Part shown: one piece after another, positions 45,234 to 53,154 of the stretch
Layout: every line of letters starts with the position of its first letter
Numbering within the stretch: position 1 is the first letter of the stretch
Source of the DNA: Streptomyces phaeofaciens
Lineage (GTDB): Bacteria; Actinomycetota; Actinomycetes; Streptomycetales; Streptomycetaceae
Direction: 5' to 3'
Assembly (NCBI RefSeq): GCF_014648915.1
Contig: NZ_BMSA01000006.1
Span: 62,001 to 126,000 of the forward strand
Length of the DNA stretch: 64,000 nt
Made by a program: the position numbers and the translations under genes
The notes under the pieces: model-generated
Told to the model about the DNA's origin: nothing
The model's input: only the letters and a program-made list of their open reading frames with translations
The model's database searches: none

Positions 45234-45949
45234 ACCGACAGTCCCAGGCGGCCGTCCTCTTCCTGCTCGGCGCGGCCCTCCTGCACGCCGGCACCACCGA
45301 CCTCTACCTCCGCTACGTCAAGTCGGGCCTGCGGCCCCTGCTGCTGGCGTCCGGCGCGATCCTGATCGTCACGGCCCTGGCGACAGCCCTGTACGAACGC
45401 CGCAGGGCGAGGCAGGAGCAGGAGGGCGACGGCCACACCCACCCCGAACCCCGGATCTCCTGGCTCCTCGTCCTCCCCCTCCTCGCCCTGATCCTGGTCG
45501 CCCCGCCCGCCCTCGGCTCCTACAGCGCGACCCGCACCGGAACGGCCCTCCAGGAACCCCTCGCCTACCCGGCCCTGCCCGCCACCGGCCCGCTGCGCCT
45601 CAGCCTCGTCGACTACGCGGGCCGCGCCGTCTACGACCACGGCCGCACCCTCGCCGGCCGCGAGGTCCAGGTCACCGGCTTCGTGGCCCTGGACCACGGC
45701 GGCACCCCGTACCTGATCAGGATGGCCCTCAACTGCTGCGCCGCGGACGCCCAGCCGGTCAAGGTCGCCCTGACCGGCCACATCCCGCCGGTCCTCCAGC
45801 CGGACACCTGGCTGACCGTCACCGGCACCTACACCCCGCGCCGCGTCGCGGACCCCGTCAACGACGGGCCGATCCCGTTCCTGGAGGTGACCTCCGCGAA
45901 GCCGGTGCCGGCCCCACGGGACCCGTACGACGAGTCCTGGAACAACTGA
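45230..45949 (+). CDS. TIGR03943 family protein, permease partner
   Basis: This 239-residue protein has two N-terminal helices (AAVLFLLGAALLHAG and LRPLLLASGAILIVTALATAL), a His-rich loop (GDGHTHPEP), a third helix, and an outer C-terminal domain with NCCAADAQPVKV, the conserved double-Cys block. Members are always encoded with DUF318 permeases, as here with a GTG start inside the permease end. The His loop and Cys pair suggest metal handling, possibly zinc, by analogy with the Bacillus YcgQ/YcgR pair. Confidence 0.85.
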   Translation: MNRQSQAAVLFLLGAALLHAGTTDLYLRYVKSGLRPLLLASGAILIVTALATALYERRRARQEQEGDGHTHPEPRISWLLVLPLLALILVAPPALGSYSATRTGTALQEPLAYPALPATGPLRLSLVDYAGRAVYDHGRTLAGREVQVTGFVALDHGGTPYLIRMALNCCAADAQPVKVALTGHIPPVLQPDTWLTVTGTYTPRRVADPVNDGPIPFLEVTSAKPVPAPRDPYDESWNN

Positions 45950-46082
45950 CGTACCGGCCGGGCGGATTTGATCATTCCGGGAGCCCCCTGACCTGCTCCT
46001 ACGCGCGGCCGCCGGGTACTGTCACCCTCGTCGACACCTTGATCGGCGATCAGGCGCGGGTGAACCGGGGAGTGGATCCGTC

Positions 46083-48056
46083 GTGGCACTGAACATACGG
46101 GGACGAAGGGCCGCCGCCGTGGCGGTGACCGCGGCCGTGACCGCCCTGACCCTGCTGCCCGTCCTGCCCGCGACCGCCGCCGGGTACACCGCCGCGGCCG
46201 GCCCCTGGGGCACCGGCGCCGCGCTGACCGGCGCCGACGGCCGGCAGAGCCTGATCGACGTCCGGTCGGCGGCCGACGGCACCGTGTTCGCGCTGTGGCG
46301 CGACCAGGCCGCCGGAGCCTCCACCTGGGAGATCCGGGCCGCGGTGAAGGCCGCGGGCGGCGACACCTGGAGCGCCCCGCACACCCTGCTCACCGGCGTC
46401 GGCGCGAGCGCCGAGGCCCGGCTGGCCGTGACGGCCGGCGGGCGGGCCGTGGTGACCTGGGTGACCGGCAGCGGTACCGACGGCTCGCTGTCCGCCCTCG
46501 CCGCCACCTGGGACGCGGCGGCCGGTGGCTGGTCCGCCCCGGTCACGCTCGCCGCCCACGACGGCCTGAACATGTCCACGCCCCAGCTGGCCGCCGCGGC
46601 CGACGGCACCCTCACCGCCGTATGGACCCAGGGCGACCAGGCCCTGCACTTCGACGTGATGAGCGCGACCCTCACGCCCGGTGCCGCCGCCTGGTCCGCG
46701 CCGGCGCCCCGGGGCGGCGTCACCAGCGGCTCGGTGTACGACCTCTCGCTCGCCGTGGCGCCCGACGGCGCGGCCACCGTCGCCTGGGACGCCTACGACT
46801 TCTTCTCCGGCGACCATGTCGTCACCACCGCCACGCGCACCGCGGCCGGCGACTGGAGCGGTGCGGCCGCGCTGCCGGGCGCCGACGCCTCGGCCGGCGA
46901 CGTGCGCGTGACGATGGACGCGCACGACGTCACCACCGTGCTGTGGCTCGACGTCACCGACGCGAACACGGGCACCGGCGACCTCAAGTCCGTGACCAGG
47001 ACGTCCCCTTCGGGAGCGTGGGGTGCCGCGCAGACCGCCGCGGCCGCCGTCCGCCCCAGCGACGACAGCGGACCGCTGGCCGCGCCCGACGGTGACGTGA
47101 CCTACGTGTGGACCGGCTGGAGCACCGGCGCGGGCACCCCGGTCGTGCAGACCGTCACCCGTACCGCGGCGACCGGCGCCTGGTCCGCCCCGACGACGCT
47201 GTCCACGGGCTATGTGAAGTGGCAGGTGTCGGCGGCGATCGGCGGCGACGGCACGGTCCAGGTGGTGTGGCCGCAGGTGCCGAGCATCGACAACGGCGAC
47301 GACAACTACCTCCAGTGGGCGGTGCGCGCCGACGACAAGTGGACCCGGGCGACCGCGCTGAACAGCGCGCCCGTGCCCGCCGTGCCCAACACCGACGCCC
47401 TGGCCGGCGAGGTGGCCGCCGGGCCCGACGGCCGGGCCACGGTGGTGTGGCGCGAGGCGCGTTACTCGGGCGGCGGCACGTACACCTCCCAGCTGTGGGG
47501 CCGGTCGCAGACCCTGCTGGTCAGGCCGGGCATCACCACGAAGGCGACGCTCGGCGGGACCGTCCGCACCGGGTCCACGGTCACCTGCTCCGCCGCCGCG
47601 ACCGGTTACCGCGCCACCACGGCGTGGTCGTGGCTGCGCGACGGCAAGGCCGTCGCGGGCGCGACGGCGAAGACGCGCACGCTGACGGCCGGCGACTACG
47701 CCCACAAGGTGGCCTGCCGGGCCACCTTCGCCAACGCGGCCGGCTCGGTGGTCTCCACCTCCGCTGCCGTCACGGTCGCCGCCGGGCCCGCGCTGAAGGC
47801 CACCAAGGCGCCCGCGATCAGCGGCACGGCCAAGGTGGGCGCCAGGCTGACCGCGAACCACGGCACCTGGACCCCGGCCGCCACCTCGTACACGTACCAG
47901 TGGAAGCGCAGCGGCGTCACCATCGGCGGCGCCACCCGGTCCACGTACGTCCTGGCCAAGGCCGACAAGGGCAAGAAGATCACGGTGAAGGTCACGGCCC
48001 GCCGCACCGCCTGGACGAACGGCTCGGCGACGACGCCGGCGGTCACGGCACGCTGA
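46083..48056 (+). CDS. Secreted repeat protein, beta-propeller-like with Ig-like C-terminus
   Basis: This 657-residue exported protein has a signal peptide ending near LPATAAG. Residues 40-470 contain repeated Trp-rich units (TVFALWRDQ, AVVTWVTG, TLTAVWTQG, ATVAWDAYD, TTVLWLDV, VTYVWTGW, VQVVWPQV, ATVVWREA), about 50 residues apart, suggesting a seven- or eight-bladed propeller. Two Ig-like repeats follow, the last with TWTPAATSYTYQWKRSGVTI. No enzymatic motif was seen, so surface binding is more likely. The start is GTG 46083. Confidence 0.8.
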   Translation: MALNIRGRRAAAVAVTAAVTALTLLPVLPATAAGYTAAAGPWGTGAALTGADGRQSLIDVRSAADGTVFALWRDQAAGASTWEIRAAVKAAGGDTWSAPHTLLTGVGASAEARLAVTAGGRAVVTWVTGSGTDGSLSALAATWDAAAGGWSAPVTLAAHDGLNMSTPQLAAAADGTLTAVWTQGDQALHFDVMSATLTPGAAAWSAPAPRGGVTSGSVYDLSLAVAPDGAATVAWDAYDFFSGDHVVTTATRTAAGDWSGAAALPGADASAGDVRVTMDAHDVTTVLWLDVTDANTGTGDLKSVTRTSPSGAWGAAQTAAAAVRPSDDSGPLAAPDGDVTYVWTGWSTGAGTPVVQTVTRTAATGAWSAPTTLSTGYVKWQVSAAIGGDGTVQVVWPQVPSIDNGDDNYLQWAVRADDKWTRATALNSAPVPAVPNTDALAGEVAAGPDGRATVVWREARYSGGGTYTSQLWGRSQTLLVRPGITTKATLGGTVRTGSTVTCSAAATGYRATTAWSWLRDGKAVAGATAKTRTLTAGDYAHKVACRATFANAAGSVVSTSAAVTVAAGPALKATKAPAISGTAKVGARLTANHGTWTPAATSYTYQWKRSGVTIGGATRSTYVLAKADKGKKITVKVTARRTAWTNGSATTPAVTAR

Positions 48057-48064
48057 CGCGCAGC

Positions 48065-48089
48065 GCCCGGCCGCCGCGACCGGCCGGGC
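48065..48089 (+). terminator. Hairpin after the secreted repeat-protein gene
   Basis: GCCCGGCCG (48065-48073) is exactly complementary to 48081-48089 around a 7-base loop, 8 bases after the stop codon. Confidence 0.65.
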
Positions 48090-48202
48090 CTCGCCGCGGC
48101 GGCTCCACCGGCCTTACCCGATCCGGGCGTTCTCACGCTACGGCGCGGTTAAGTCTCCCTCAAACCCTGGTGGCTGGGGGGTGAGCACCGCATGATGGTG
48201 GC

Positions 48203-48595
48203 ATGACGGCGGCCTGGCATGCCCTGGATCGACTGGTGAGCTGGCCGGACCTCGCGGAGGCCCAGCCCAGCTGTGGCATTGGCCGGGCTCTGCGCTCGAC
48301 CAGGGCCGAGATCGCGCACTTCCACTCCGGACACAGCGTCGACCTGCATCTCACGGCAGGGACGATCCGCCGCTTCGAGCACGACCTCAGGCACTCCACC
48401 GCGATCCGGCTGGTGCCCGGTTCGCACTGGGTGACCGTCCGTCTGGAGTGCGAGGCGGACGTCAACCTCCTCATGACGCTGATGAGCGCCGCCCTCCAGG
48501 CCCACCTCGCCCGGCCGGAGACGGTCGCCGGGGTCCCGTCCTCCCGCTGCAACGACCGCCGCGAGGCGGCACTGTCCCACCGCGCCCGCCTGTAA
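48203..48595 (+). CDS. Luciferase-domain / DUF5519-like protein
   Basis: This 130-residue protein matches small actinobacterial proteins annotated as luciferase-domain or DUF5519. Its blocks are ALDRLVSWPDL, HFHSGHSVDLHLTAGTIRRFEHDL and VPGSHWVTVRLECEADV. No light-producing role is implied; function is unknown. The conserved His residues (HFHSGH, HLT) could bind a ligand or metal. The ATG 48203 start is plausible after an unremarkable upstream of 147 bases. Confidence 0.75.
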   Translation: MTAAWHALDRLVSWPDLAEAQPSCGIGRALRSTRAEIAHFHSGHSVDLHLTAGTIRRFEHDLRHSTAIRLVPGSHWVTVRLECEADVNLLMTLMSAALQAHLARPETVAGVPSSRCNDRREAALSHRARL

Positions 48596-48620
48596 GGGGA
48601 CTTGGGCTCCGATCGGCGGG

Positions 48621-48881
48621 CTACGCCGGCGTGCCGCGCCCGTCGTCCGGGTGTCCGGCGTCCGGGGCGGGCGCGCGGCCGACGCCGGGGTCGGCCGGGG
48701 GCACCGTCTCGCCCGGCACGACCCGCGGCCGGGCCTCGTCCTCCTCCTGCGCCGCGCGGGCCTCCGCCTTCAGGATGCGGGCCGAGGTGCCCGCCGAACG
48801 GGCCAGGCCGGGCAGCTTCTTGACGGCCAGGACGGCGATGACGACGAGGAGGATGATGACGAGTTCGCTCAGTCCGAACAC
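48621..48881 (-). CDS. TatA/MttA-like protein
   Basis: This 86-residue protein has one short helix (LSELVIILLVVIAVLAVKKLP), followed by an amphipathic segment (GLARSAGTSARILKAEARAAQEE) and a disordered acidic tail. This is the TatA/TatE layout for the twin-arginine pore. No tatC is nearby, so it is an orphan paralogue. The GTG start overlaps the preceding gene's end by 13 bases. Confidence 0.85.
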   Translation of the reverse strand: MFGLSELVIILLVVIAVLAVKKLPGLARSAGTSARILKAEARAAQEEDEARPRVVPGETVPPADPGVGRAPAPDAGHPDDGRGTPA

Positions 48882-49492
48882 GGGGGTCCTGTCCTTGGGG
48901 TGTGGGTGGGGGCGTGCGGGAGTTCCTCGCGGACGTACCCGTTCAGGTGCGGCAGCATGCCCCGGGCGAGCAGCGCCTGCTGCCAGTCCAGCCTGGCCTG
49001 TTCCACCTGCTCGGGGGTCGGCGGGCCGCCCCGCTCGCGGACGGCCGTCCGCAGCAGTGCCGCGAGCGTACTGACCGCCGCCACCGCGGCGAGCACCCAG
49101 CCCGCCGTCACCAGGGAGCCCGGCAGGGCGGCCGTCGGGTCCGCGAGCCGGAGCGTGTAGCCGAACAGCAGCAGGAACGTCGCCGAGGTGGCGGCCACCA
49201 CCGGTGTGAGCACGGCGAGCGCCGGCAGCAGGGTGTGGTGCCCCGTCGCGGGCCGCGGTGCGGCGGCCCGCCGGCCGGCGGCGCGGACGGCGAGATAGGC
49301 GGCGTACTCCGGCCCGGCCGCCGCCGCGATCTCGTCGGCGGCGTCGAGCGCCCTGCTCCGCAGCCGGTCGCCCGCCCGGCCGCCGGGGCCGGCGGACAGC
49401 GCCGTACGGATCTCCGCGGTGCCCATCGCCAGGCGCAGCACGGCGTCGAAGTCCGGGCGGTCCTCCGGACAGAGGCGGGGCGGGCCGGTCAC
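48869..49492 (-). CDS. Hypothetical membrane protein upstream of TatA-like gene
   Basis: This 207-residue protein has two membrane helices (LLPALAVLTPVVAATSATFLLLFGY and GSLVTAGWVLAAVAAVSTLAALL) between helical cytoplasmic parts (residues 1-75 and 150-207). I do not recognise the family. GTG 49492 follows GGGAGC. Its end overlaps the TatA-like gene, so the two may act together. It lies 79 bases after terD on the same strand. Confidence 0.7.
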   Translation of the reverse strand: MTGPPRLCPEDRPDFDAVLRLAMGTAEIRTALSAGPGGRAGDRLRSRALDAADEIAAAAGPEYAAYLAVRAAGRRAAAPRPATGHHTLLPALAVLTPVVAATSATFLLLFGYTLRLADPTAALPGSLVTAGWVLAAVAAVSTLAALLRTAVRERGGPPTPEQVEQARLDWQQALLARGMLPHLNGYVREELPHAPTHTPRTGPPCSD

Positions 49493-49571
49493 GTGCGCTC
49501 CCGGTGGACCGGCGGGACGGCACCGGCCCGGGGAAGGGGTGCCCGGCGGCGCGGCACGCCCGGGGCGCCGG

Positions 49572-50147
49572 TCAGACGTCCACGCCGAAGTCGGAGGCGA
49601 TCCCGGCCAGTCCGGAGGCGTAGCCCTGGCCGACGGCGCGGAACTTCCACTCGGCGCCGTTCCGGTACAGCTCGCCGAAGACCATCGCGGTCTCGGTGGA
49701 GGCGTCCTCGGACAGGTCGTAGCGCGCGATCTCCTGCCCGCCGGCCTGGTTGACGACCCGGATGAAGGCGTTGCGGACCTGGCCGAAGCTCTGGCCCCGG
49801 CCGTCGGCGTCGTGGATGGAGACCGGGAAGACGATCCGGTCGACCTCGGCCGGCACGGCGGCGAGGTTCACCTTCACGGACTCGTCGTCGCCCTCGCCCT
49901 CGCCGGTGAGGTTGTCACCGGTGTGCTCCACGGATCCGTCGGGGCTGCGGAGGTTGTTGTAGAAGACGAAGTGCCGGTCGGAGAGGACCTTGCCGGAGGT
50001 GGCGAGGAGCAGGGCGGAGGCGTCGAGGTCGTAGTCGGTGCCGGTGGTCGTGCGGACGTCCCAGCCCAGTCCGACCAGGACGGCGGTGAGTCCGGGTGCC
50101 TCCTTGCTGAGCGAGACGTTGCCGCCCTTGGACAGGGTTACTCCCAC
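49572..50147 (-). CDS. TerD-family protein
   Basis: This 191-residue protein matches the tellurium-resistance TerD family. Features are [42 protein letters not shown] and [28 protein letters not shown], whose Asp/Glu/Asn residues form the double calcium site. Streptomyces have many copies, linked to stress and development rather than tellurite. GTG 50147 has GGAGG upstream. The promoter region is shared with blaI and contains the palindrome at 50205. Confidence 0.95.
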   Translation of the reverse strand: MGVTLSKGGNVSLSKEAPGLTAVLVGLGWDVRTTTGTDYDLDASALLLATSGKVLSDRHFVFYNNLRSPDGSVEHTGDNLTGEGEGDDESVKVNLAAVPAEVDRIVFPVSIHDADGRGQSFGQVRNAFIRVVNQAGGQEIARYDLSEDASTETAMVFGELYRNGAEWKFRAVGQGYASGLAGIASDFGVDV

Positions 50148-50204
50148 TGCGTGCTCCTCCTCGGCAGACGTGACGGGATCCGTGTCCGGATCCCCGATCT
50201 TGAA

Positions 50205-50220
50205 TCTACAGCACTGTAGA
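50205..50220. promoter_or_regulatory. BlaI-type operator, terD/blaI divergent region
   Basis: TCTACAGCACTGTAGA has perfect 7-bp arms around CA. The TACA/TGTA core is the known signature of BlaI/MecI operators. It lies between divergent terD and blaI, 57 bases before terD. A related site is at 52847. Confidence 0.75.
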
Positions 50221-50237
50221 GAAAGCGGGGGCGGGCT

Positions 50238-50253
50238 TCTACAATTTCGTGCA
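50238..50253 (+). promoter_or_regulatory. Second, weaker BlaI-like half site with -10-like box
   Basis: TCTACAATTTCGTGCA keeps the left arm of the operator at 50205 (33 bp centre to centre) but only part of the right arm. It contains TACAAT (50240-50245), a good -10 box for blaI. Confidence 0.4.
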
Positions 50254-50254
50254 C

Positions 50255-50402
50255 GTGCTCCCGGCGCGGTGCGGCGCGATGACGTGCGGTGCGATGCCGT
50301 GCGGCGATACGGAGAGTTCCGTGCGGTGCTCCCGGCGCGCGACCGGCCCGCGCGTCTATACGATGGCCGACCGGGAAACGGCGGGAAACGGCGGGAAACG
50401 GC
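50255..50402. repeat. Repeat-rich leader of blaI
   Basis: Between the likely promoter and the GTG start lie three kinds of direct repeat: GTGCTCCCGGCGCG twice (50255, 50326), a 15-base unit starting GTGCGG three times with the last copy shortened (50269, 50284, 50299), and GGGAAACGGC three times (50373-50402). The long leader encodes no clear protein. Confidence 0.65.
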
Positions 50403-50425
50403 AGGCGACGGAGAGGGGACAGGGC

Positions 50426-50806
50426 GTGACGGACGACCGGCAGCGCTCCCGACGGCGGGGACAGGGCGAGCTGGAGGCGCTGGTGCTGTCGGCGCTGCGG
50501 GAGGCCGACGGACCGGCGACGGCCGGCTGGGTGCAGGAGCGCCTCGGCGGCGACCTCGCCTATACGACGGTGATCACCATCCTGACCAGGCTGCTGGCCA
50601 AGGGCGCGGTCACCCGTGAGCGCGGTGGACGCTCGTTCGCCTGGCTGCCCGCGTCGGACGAGGCCGGCCTCGCCGCCCACCGGATGCGCCGGGTGCTGGA
50701 CGGCGAGCGGGACCGGGAAGCCGTACTCGCCAGCTTCGTCACCGGACTCGGCCCCGAGGACGAGCGACTGCTGCGCGAACTGCTGGACCGGCCGGAGGCC
50801 GACTGA
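50426..50806 (+). CDS. BlaI/MecI/CopY-family repressor
   Basis: This 126-residue winged-helix repressor shows [32 protein letters not shown], then [31 protein letters not shown], with the dimerisation/cleavage region following. Family length is about 125, which favours GTG 50426 (GGAGAGGGG upstream) over ATG 50363. It is followed 5 bases later by an M56 protease gene, the usual antirepressor partner. Its expected operator is the palindrome at 50205. Confidence 0.93.
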   Translation: MTDDRQRSRRRGQGELEALVLSALREADGPATAGWVQERLGGDLAYTTVITILTRLLAKGAVTRERGGRSFAWLPASDEAGLAAHRMRRVLDGERDREAVLASFVTGLGPEDERLLRELLDRPEAD

Positions 50807-50811
50807 GTCCC

Positions 50812-51780
50812 ATGGGGGTCTTCGTCTTCCTGCCGCTGGTGCTGCCGCTCACGGCGTGGCCGGTAGCGCGGCTCGCCGAACAGCATCTGCATCCGCGCAC
50901 CGCGACCCGGCTGCTGACCGGCGTGGCCGCGGTGATGGCGGTGTGCAGCACCGTCTGCCTGGGACTGCTCATGGTCGTCGGCACCGCCCAGCTGCCCGGC
51001 AACCCGCTGCCCGACGGCTGGTCGGACCCCGAGGTCCGCGCGGCCGTCCCGCACGACGAGATCGCCGGCCGGGCCGCCATCCCCGCCCTGTGCGTGGTGG
51101 CCCTGCTCTGTGCCCGGACGCTGTGGCGACACCGCCGGGTGCGCCGCCGCGCCCACCGGGCGCTCGCCGGGCTGCCGGGCACCGAGGTCGCCGTCCTGCC
51201 CGACGGCGTGCCCTACGCGTACGCGCTGCCCGGCGGCCGGCGCGACCGGATCGTGGTGAGCACCGCCCTGCTGGACTGCCTCGAACCGGCCGAGCGGCGG
51301 GCGCTGTTCGCCCATGAGCGCGCTCACCTCGCCGCCCGCCACCACCGTCATCTGCTCGCCGTACAACTGGCCGCGCGGGCCAACCCGTTCCTGCGGCCGC
51401 TGCGCACGGCCGTGGCGTACACGGCGGAGCGGTGGGCGGACGAGGAGGCGGCCCGGACGGTCGGCAGCCGCCGGACCGTGGCCCGGGCGATCGGCAGGGC
51501 CGCCCTGGTCTCCCGCGCCGCACCGCATGCCGCGCTCGCGTCCTTCGCCGGGCTCGCCTTCTTCACCGGGCTCGCCTCCTTCGCGGCGCCCGGACCGGTC
51601 CCGCGCCGGGTGACGGCCCTTCTCGGCCCCGCCCCGACGGTCCGCCGCTGGCCCTCCGTCTTCACCACGGTCGGCCTCGCGGTCTGGTGCGCCGCCGCCG
51701 GTACGGCCGTCTCGGCCATGTCCTCGGCGAACTCCGCGGTCACGATGCTGGTCATCCTGCACGCGGCCACGCCGCTCTGA
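50812..51780 (+). CDS. M56-family membrane metallopeptidase
   Basis: This 322-residue membrane protease has about four helices: two at the N-terminus, one near AIPALCVVALLCARTLW and one at the C-terminus. The zinc motif HERAH, with a downstream Glu in AERWADEEAA, lies on a cytoplasmic loop. It is like BlaR1/MecR1 but lacks the outer penicillin-binding sensor domain, so the signal must be sensed otherwise. It likely inactivates the BlaI protein encoded just upstream. Confidence 0.9.
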   Translation: MGVFVFLPLVLPLTAWPVARLAEQHLHPRTATRLLTGVAAVMAVCSTVCLGLLMVVGTAQLPGNPLPDGWSDPEVRAAVPHDEIAGRAAIPALCVVALLCARTLWRHRRVRRRAHRALAGLPGTEVAVLPDGVPYAYALPGGRRDRIVVSTALLDCLEPAERRALFAHERAHLAARHHRHLLAVQLAARANPFLRPLRTAVAYTAERWADEEAARTVGSRRTVARAIGRAALVSRAAPHAALASFAGLAFFTGLASFAAPGPVPRRVTALLGPAPTVRRWPSVFTTVGLAVWCAAAGTAVSAMSSANSAVTMLVILHAATPL

Positions 51781-51817
51781 CGGGCTGCGGGCCGACCTGT
51801 CCGGGCCGGACCCGTTC

Positions 51818-52810
51818 CTACTCCTCGTCCTCGTCGCCCTCGAAGAAGTCCCCCACCTCGTCCACGACCTCGGCCGCCACCATGCCGCCGACCACGCCGA
51901 CGGCGAGCCCGGCCGCGCCCGCCGCGATCGCCGTCCCCATGCCGGGACCGGAGCGGTGGTCCTCGTGGTGGCCGTACCCGTCGCCACCGTGCGAGTCGCC
52001 GCCGTGCCCGTACCCGCCGTACCCGCCGTGCGTGCCGTACGGCGTCCGGTGCTCGACCAGCCGGCGGATCCAGCCGTCGATCTCCGTGTTCCAGTCCCGG
52101 GCGTCGTGCAGGCCGACGGTGAAGCGGGCGAGCGCGTCCTCGCCCTCGGAGAGGAAGCCGCCGCGCTTGTCGGCCTCCAGGACGATCTCCAGGCCGCCGG
52201 AGCCGGCGAGGAAGGTCAGCTCGATCTCCTCGACCCGGTCGGCGTACTCCGGGGACGGGGTCAGCTCGATCTCCTGGTAGAACGGCAGCCGCTGCCCGGT
52301 GCCGCCGATGCGTCCGTACTCGAGGTCGGCCGAGCGGAAGCCGAAGCCCAGCTGCCCGAACGCCTCCAGGACCGCCTCCTGGACGGGGAGCGGGGCGACG
52401 TTCAGCGGGTCGAGGTCGCCCTTGTCCTTCGCACCCGCCACCAACAGCTCGGTCCGTACCCCGAGCACGATCCCCAGCGCCTGCCCGTACAGCTCGGTGA
52501 CCGGCGTCTCCCACGGCAGCGGCACGCTGAACGGCACGCTCCGCTCCTCGCCCTCGGCGAGCCGGAAGCCGCCGCCGACGATGAAGCGGTCGAAGACGAC
52601 GGTGCCCCCGCTCTCGCCCTCCTCGTGCTCGGCCTCGACCCGGGCCACCAGCTCCAGGCCGATGTGCTCGATGTCGAAGTCGGCGCCGCCGCCCCGCAGA
52701 CGGACCTCGCCGGTCAGCGAGGCGCCGGGCCGGACGGGGGAGGGGTCGAGGACCGTGTCGACCGTGGGGCCGCCCACACCGAGCGAGCCGAGCAGTCGCT
52801 TGAACACCAT
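51818..52810 (-). CDS. Spo0M-family sporulation-control protein
   Basis: This 330-residue protein has an arrestin-like double beta-sandwich Spo0M domain (MVFKRLLGSLGVGGPTVDTVL through about residue 245). A Gly/His/Tyr-rich linker (YGTHGGYGGYGHGGDSHGG) follows, then a hydrophobic GxxxG-rich segment (TAIAAGAAGLAVGVVGGMVAAEV) and an acidic end. ATG 52810 has AGGAG at good distance; the in-frame GTG at 52822 is too close to it. Spo0M affects sporulation in Bacillus. A BlaI-type palindrome lies 37 bases upstream of the start. Confidence 0.9.
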   Translation of the reverse strand: MVFKRLLGSLGVGGPTVDTVLDPSPVRPGASLTGEVRLRGGGADFDIEHIGLELVARVEAEHEEGESGGTVVFDRFIVGGGFRLAEGEERSVPFSVPLPWETPVTELYGQALGIVLGVRTELLVAGAKDKGDLDPLNVAPLPVQEAVLEAFGQLGFGFRSADLEYGRIGGTGQRLPFYQEIELTPSPEYADRVEEIELTFLAGSGGLEIVLEADKRGGFLSEGEDALARFTVGLHDARDWNTEIDGWIRRLVEHRTPYGTHGGYGGYGHGGDSHGGDGYGHHEDHRSGPGMGTAIAAGAAGLAVGVVGGMVAAEVVDEVGDFFEGDEDEE

Positions 52811-52846
52811 CGTGGCGTCCACTCCTTACCTTCACGTGCGATGACT

Positions 52847-52862
52847 TCTACAGTCGCGTAGA
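52847..52862. promoter_or_regulatory. BlaI-type operator upstream of spo0M-like gene
   Basis: TCTACAGTCGCGTAGA matches the operator at 50205 at 12 of 16 positions (both outer arms). It extends to CTTCTAC/GTAGAAG arms (52845-52851, 52858-52864). It lies 37 bases before the spo0M-like start. Confidence 0.65.
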
Positions 52863-53043
52863 AGCAGCATAGGGTGGACGGCACGGGCGGAGGCCGTGGT
52901 CGACACCCCTGCCGGGGGAACGGCCGAAAATCGGCGCCGCGGCTCATCGCGCCGTGGCTCACGGCGGCACGCCCGCCGCGCCCGGGAACACCGACCCGGC
53001 GAGAATCGTTGCGCAAGTGAACGTTCTAGTGAAGGAGCAACCC

Positions 53044-53154
53044 TTGTCCGCCACACCGACGGACGCCCCGGGGCACAGACCCCCGCCACCCCGCCACACC
53101 TCCCCCGCGCACGGCACACGGCGGGGCACCCCCTCGCGATCGATGCGCCGATGA
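53044..53154 (+). CDS. Possible 36-residue leader peptide before CNNM gene
   Basis: A TTG codon preceded by AAGGAG at ideal distance opens a 36-codon Pro/Arg/Thr-rich frame. Its TGA overlaps the ATG of the following membrane-protein gene (ATGA). The downstream ATG has no ribosome site of its own, so translation through this leader may deliver ribosomes to it. The peptide resembles nothing I know. It could instead be an untranslated leader. Confidence 0.45.
   Translation: MSATPTDAPGHRPPPPRHTSPAHGTRRGTPSRSMRR

Noticed and set aside
50249..50425. N-terminal extension of BlaI from ATG 50363 or further upstream
   Set aside because: The added residues are repeat-derived, family length is about 125 residues, and the best ribosome site belongs to GTG 50426.
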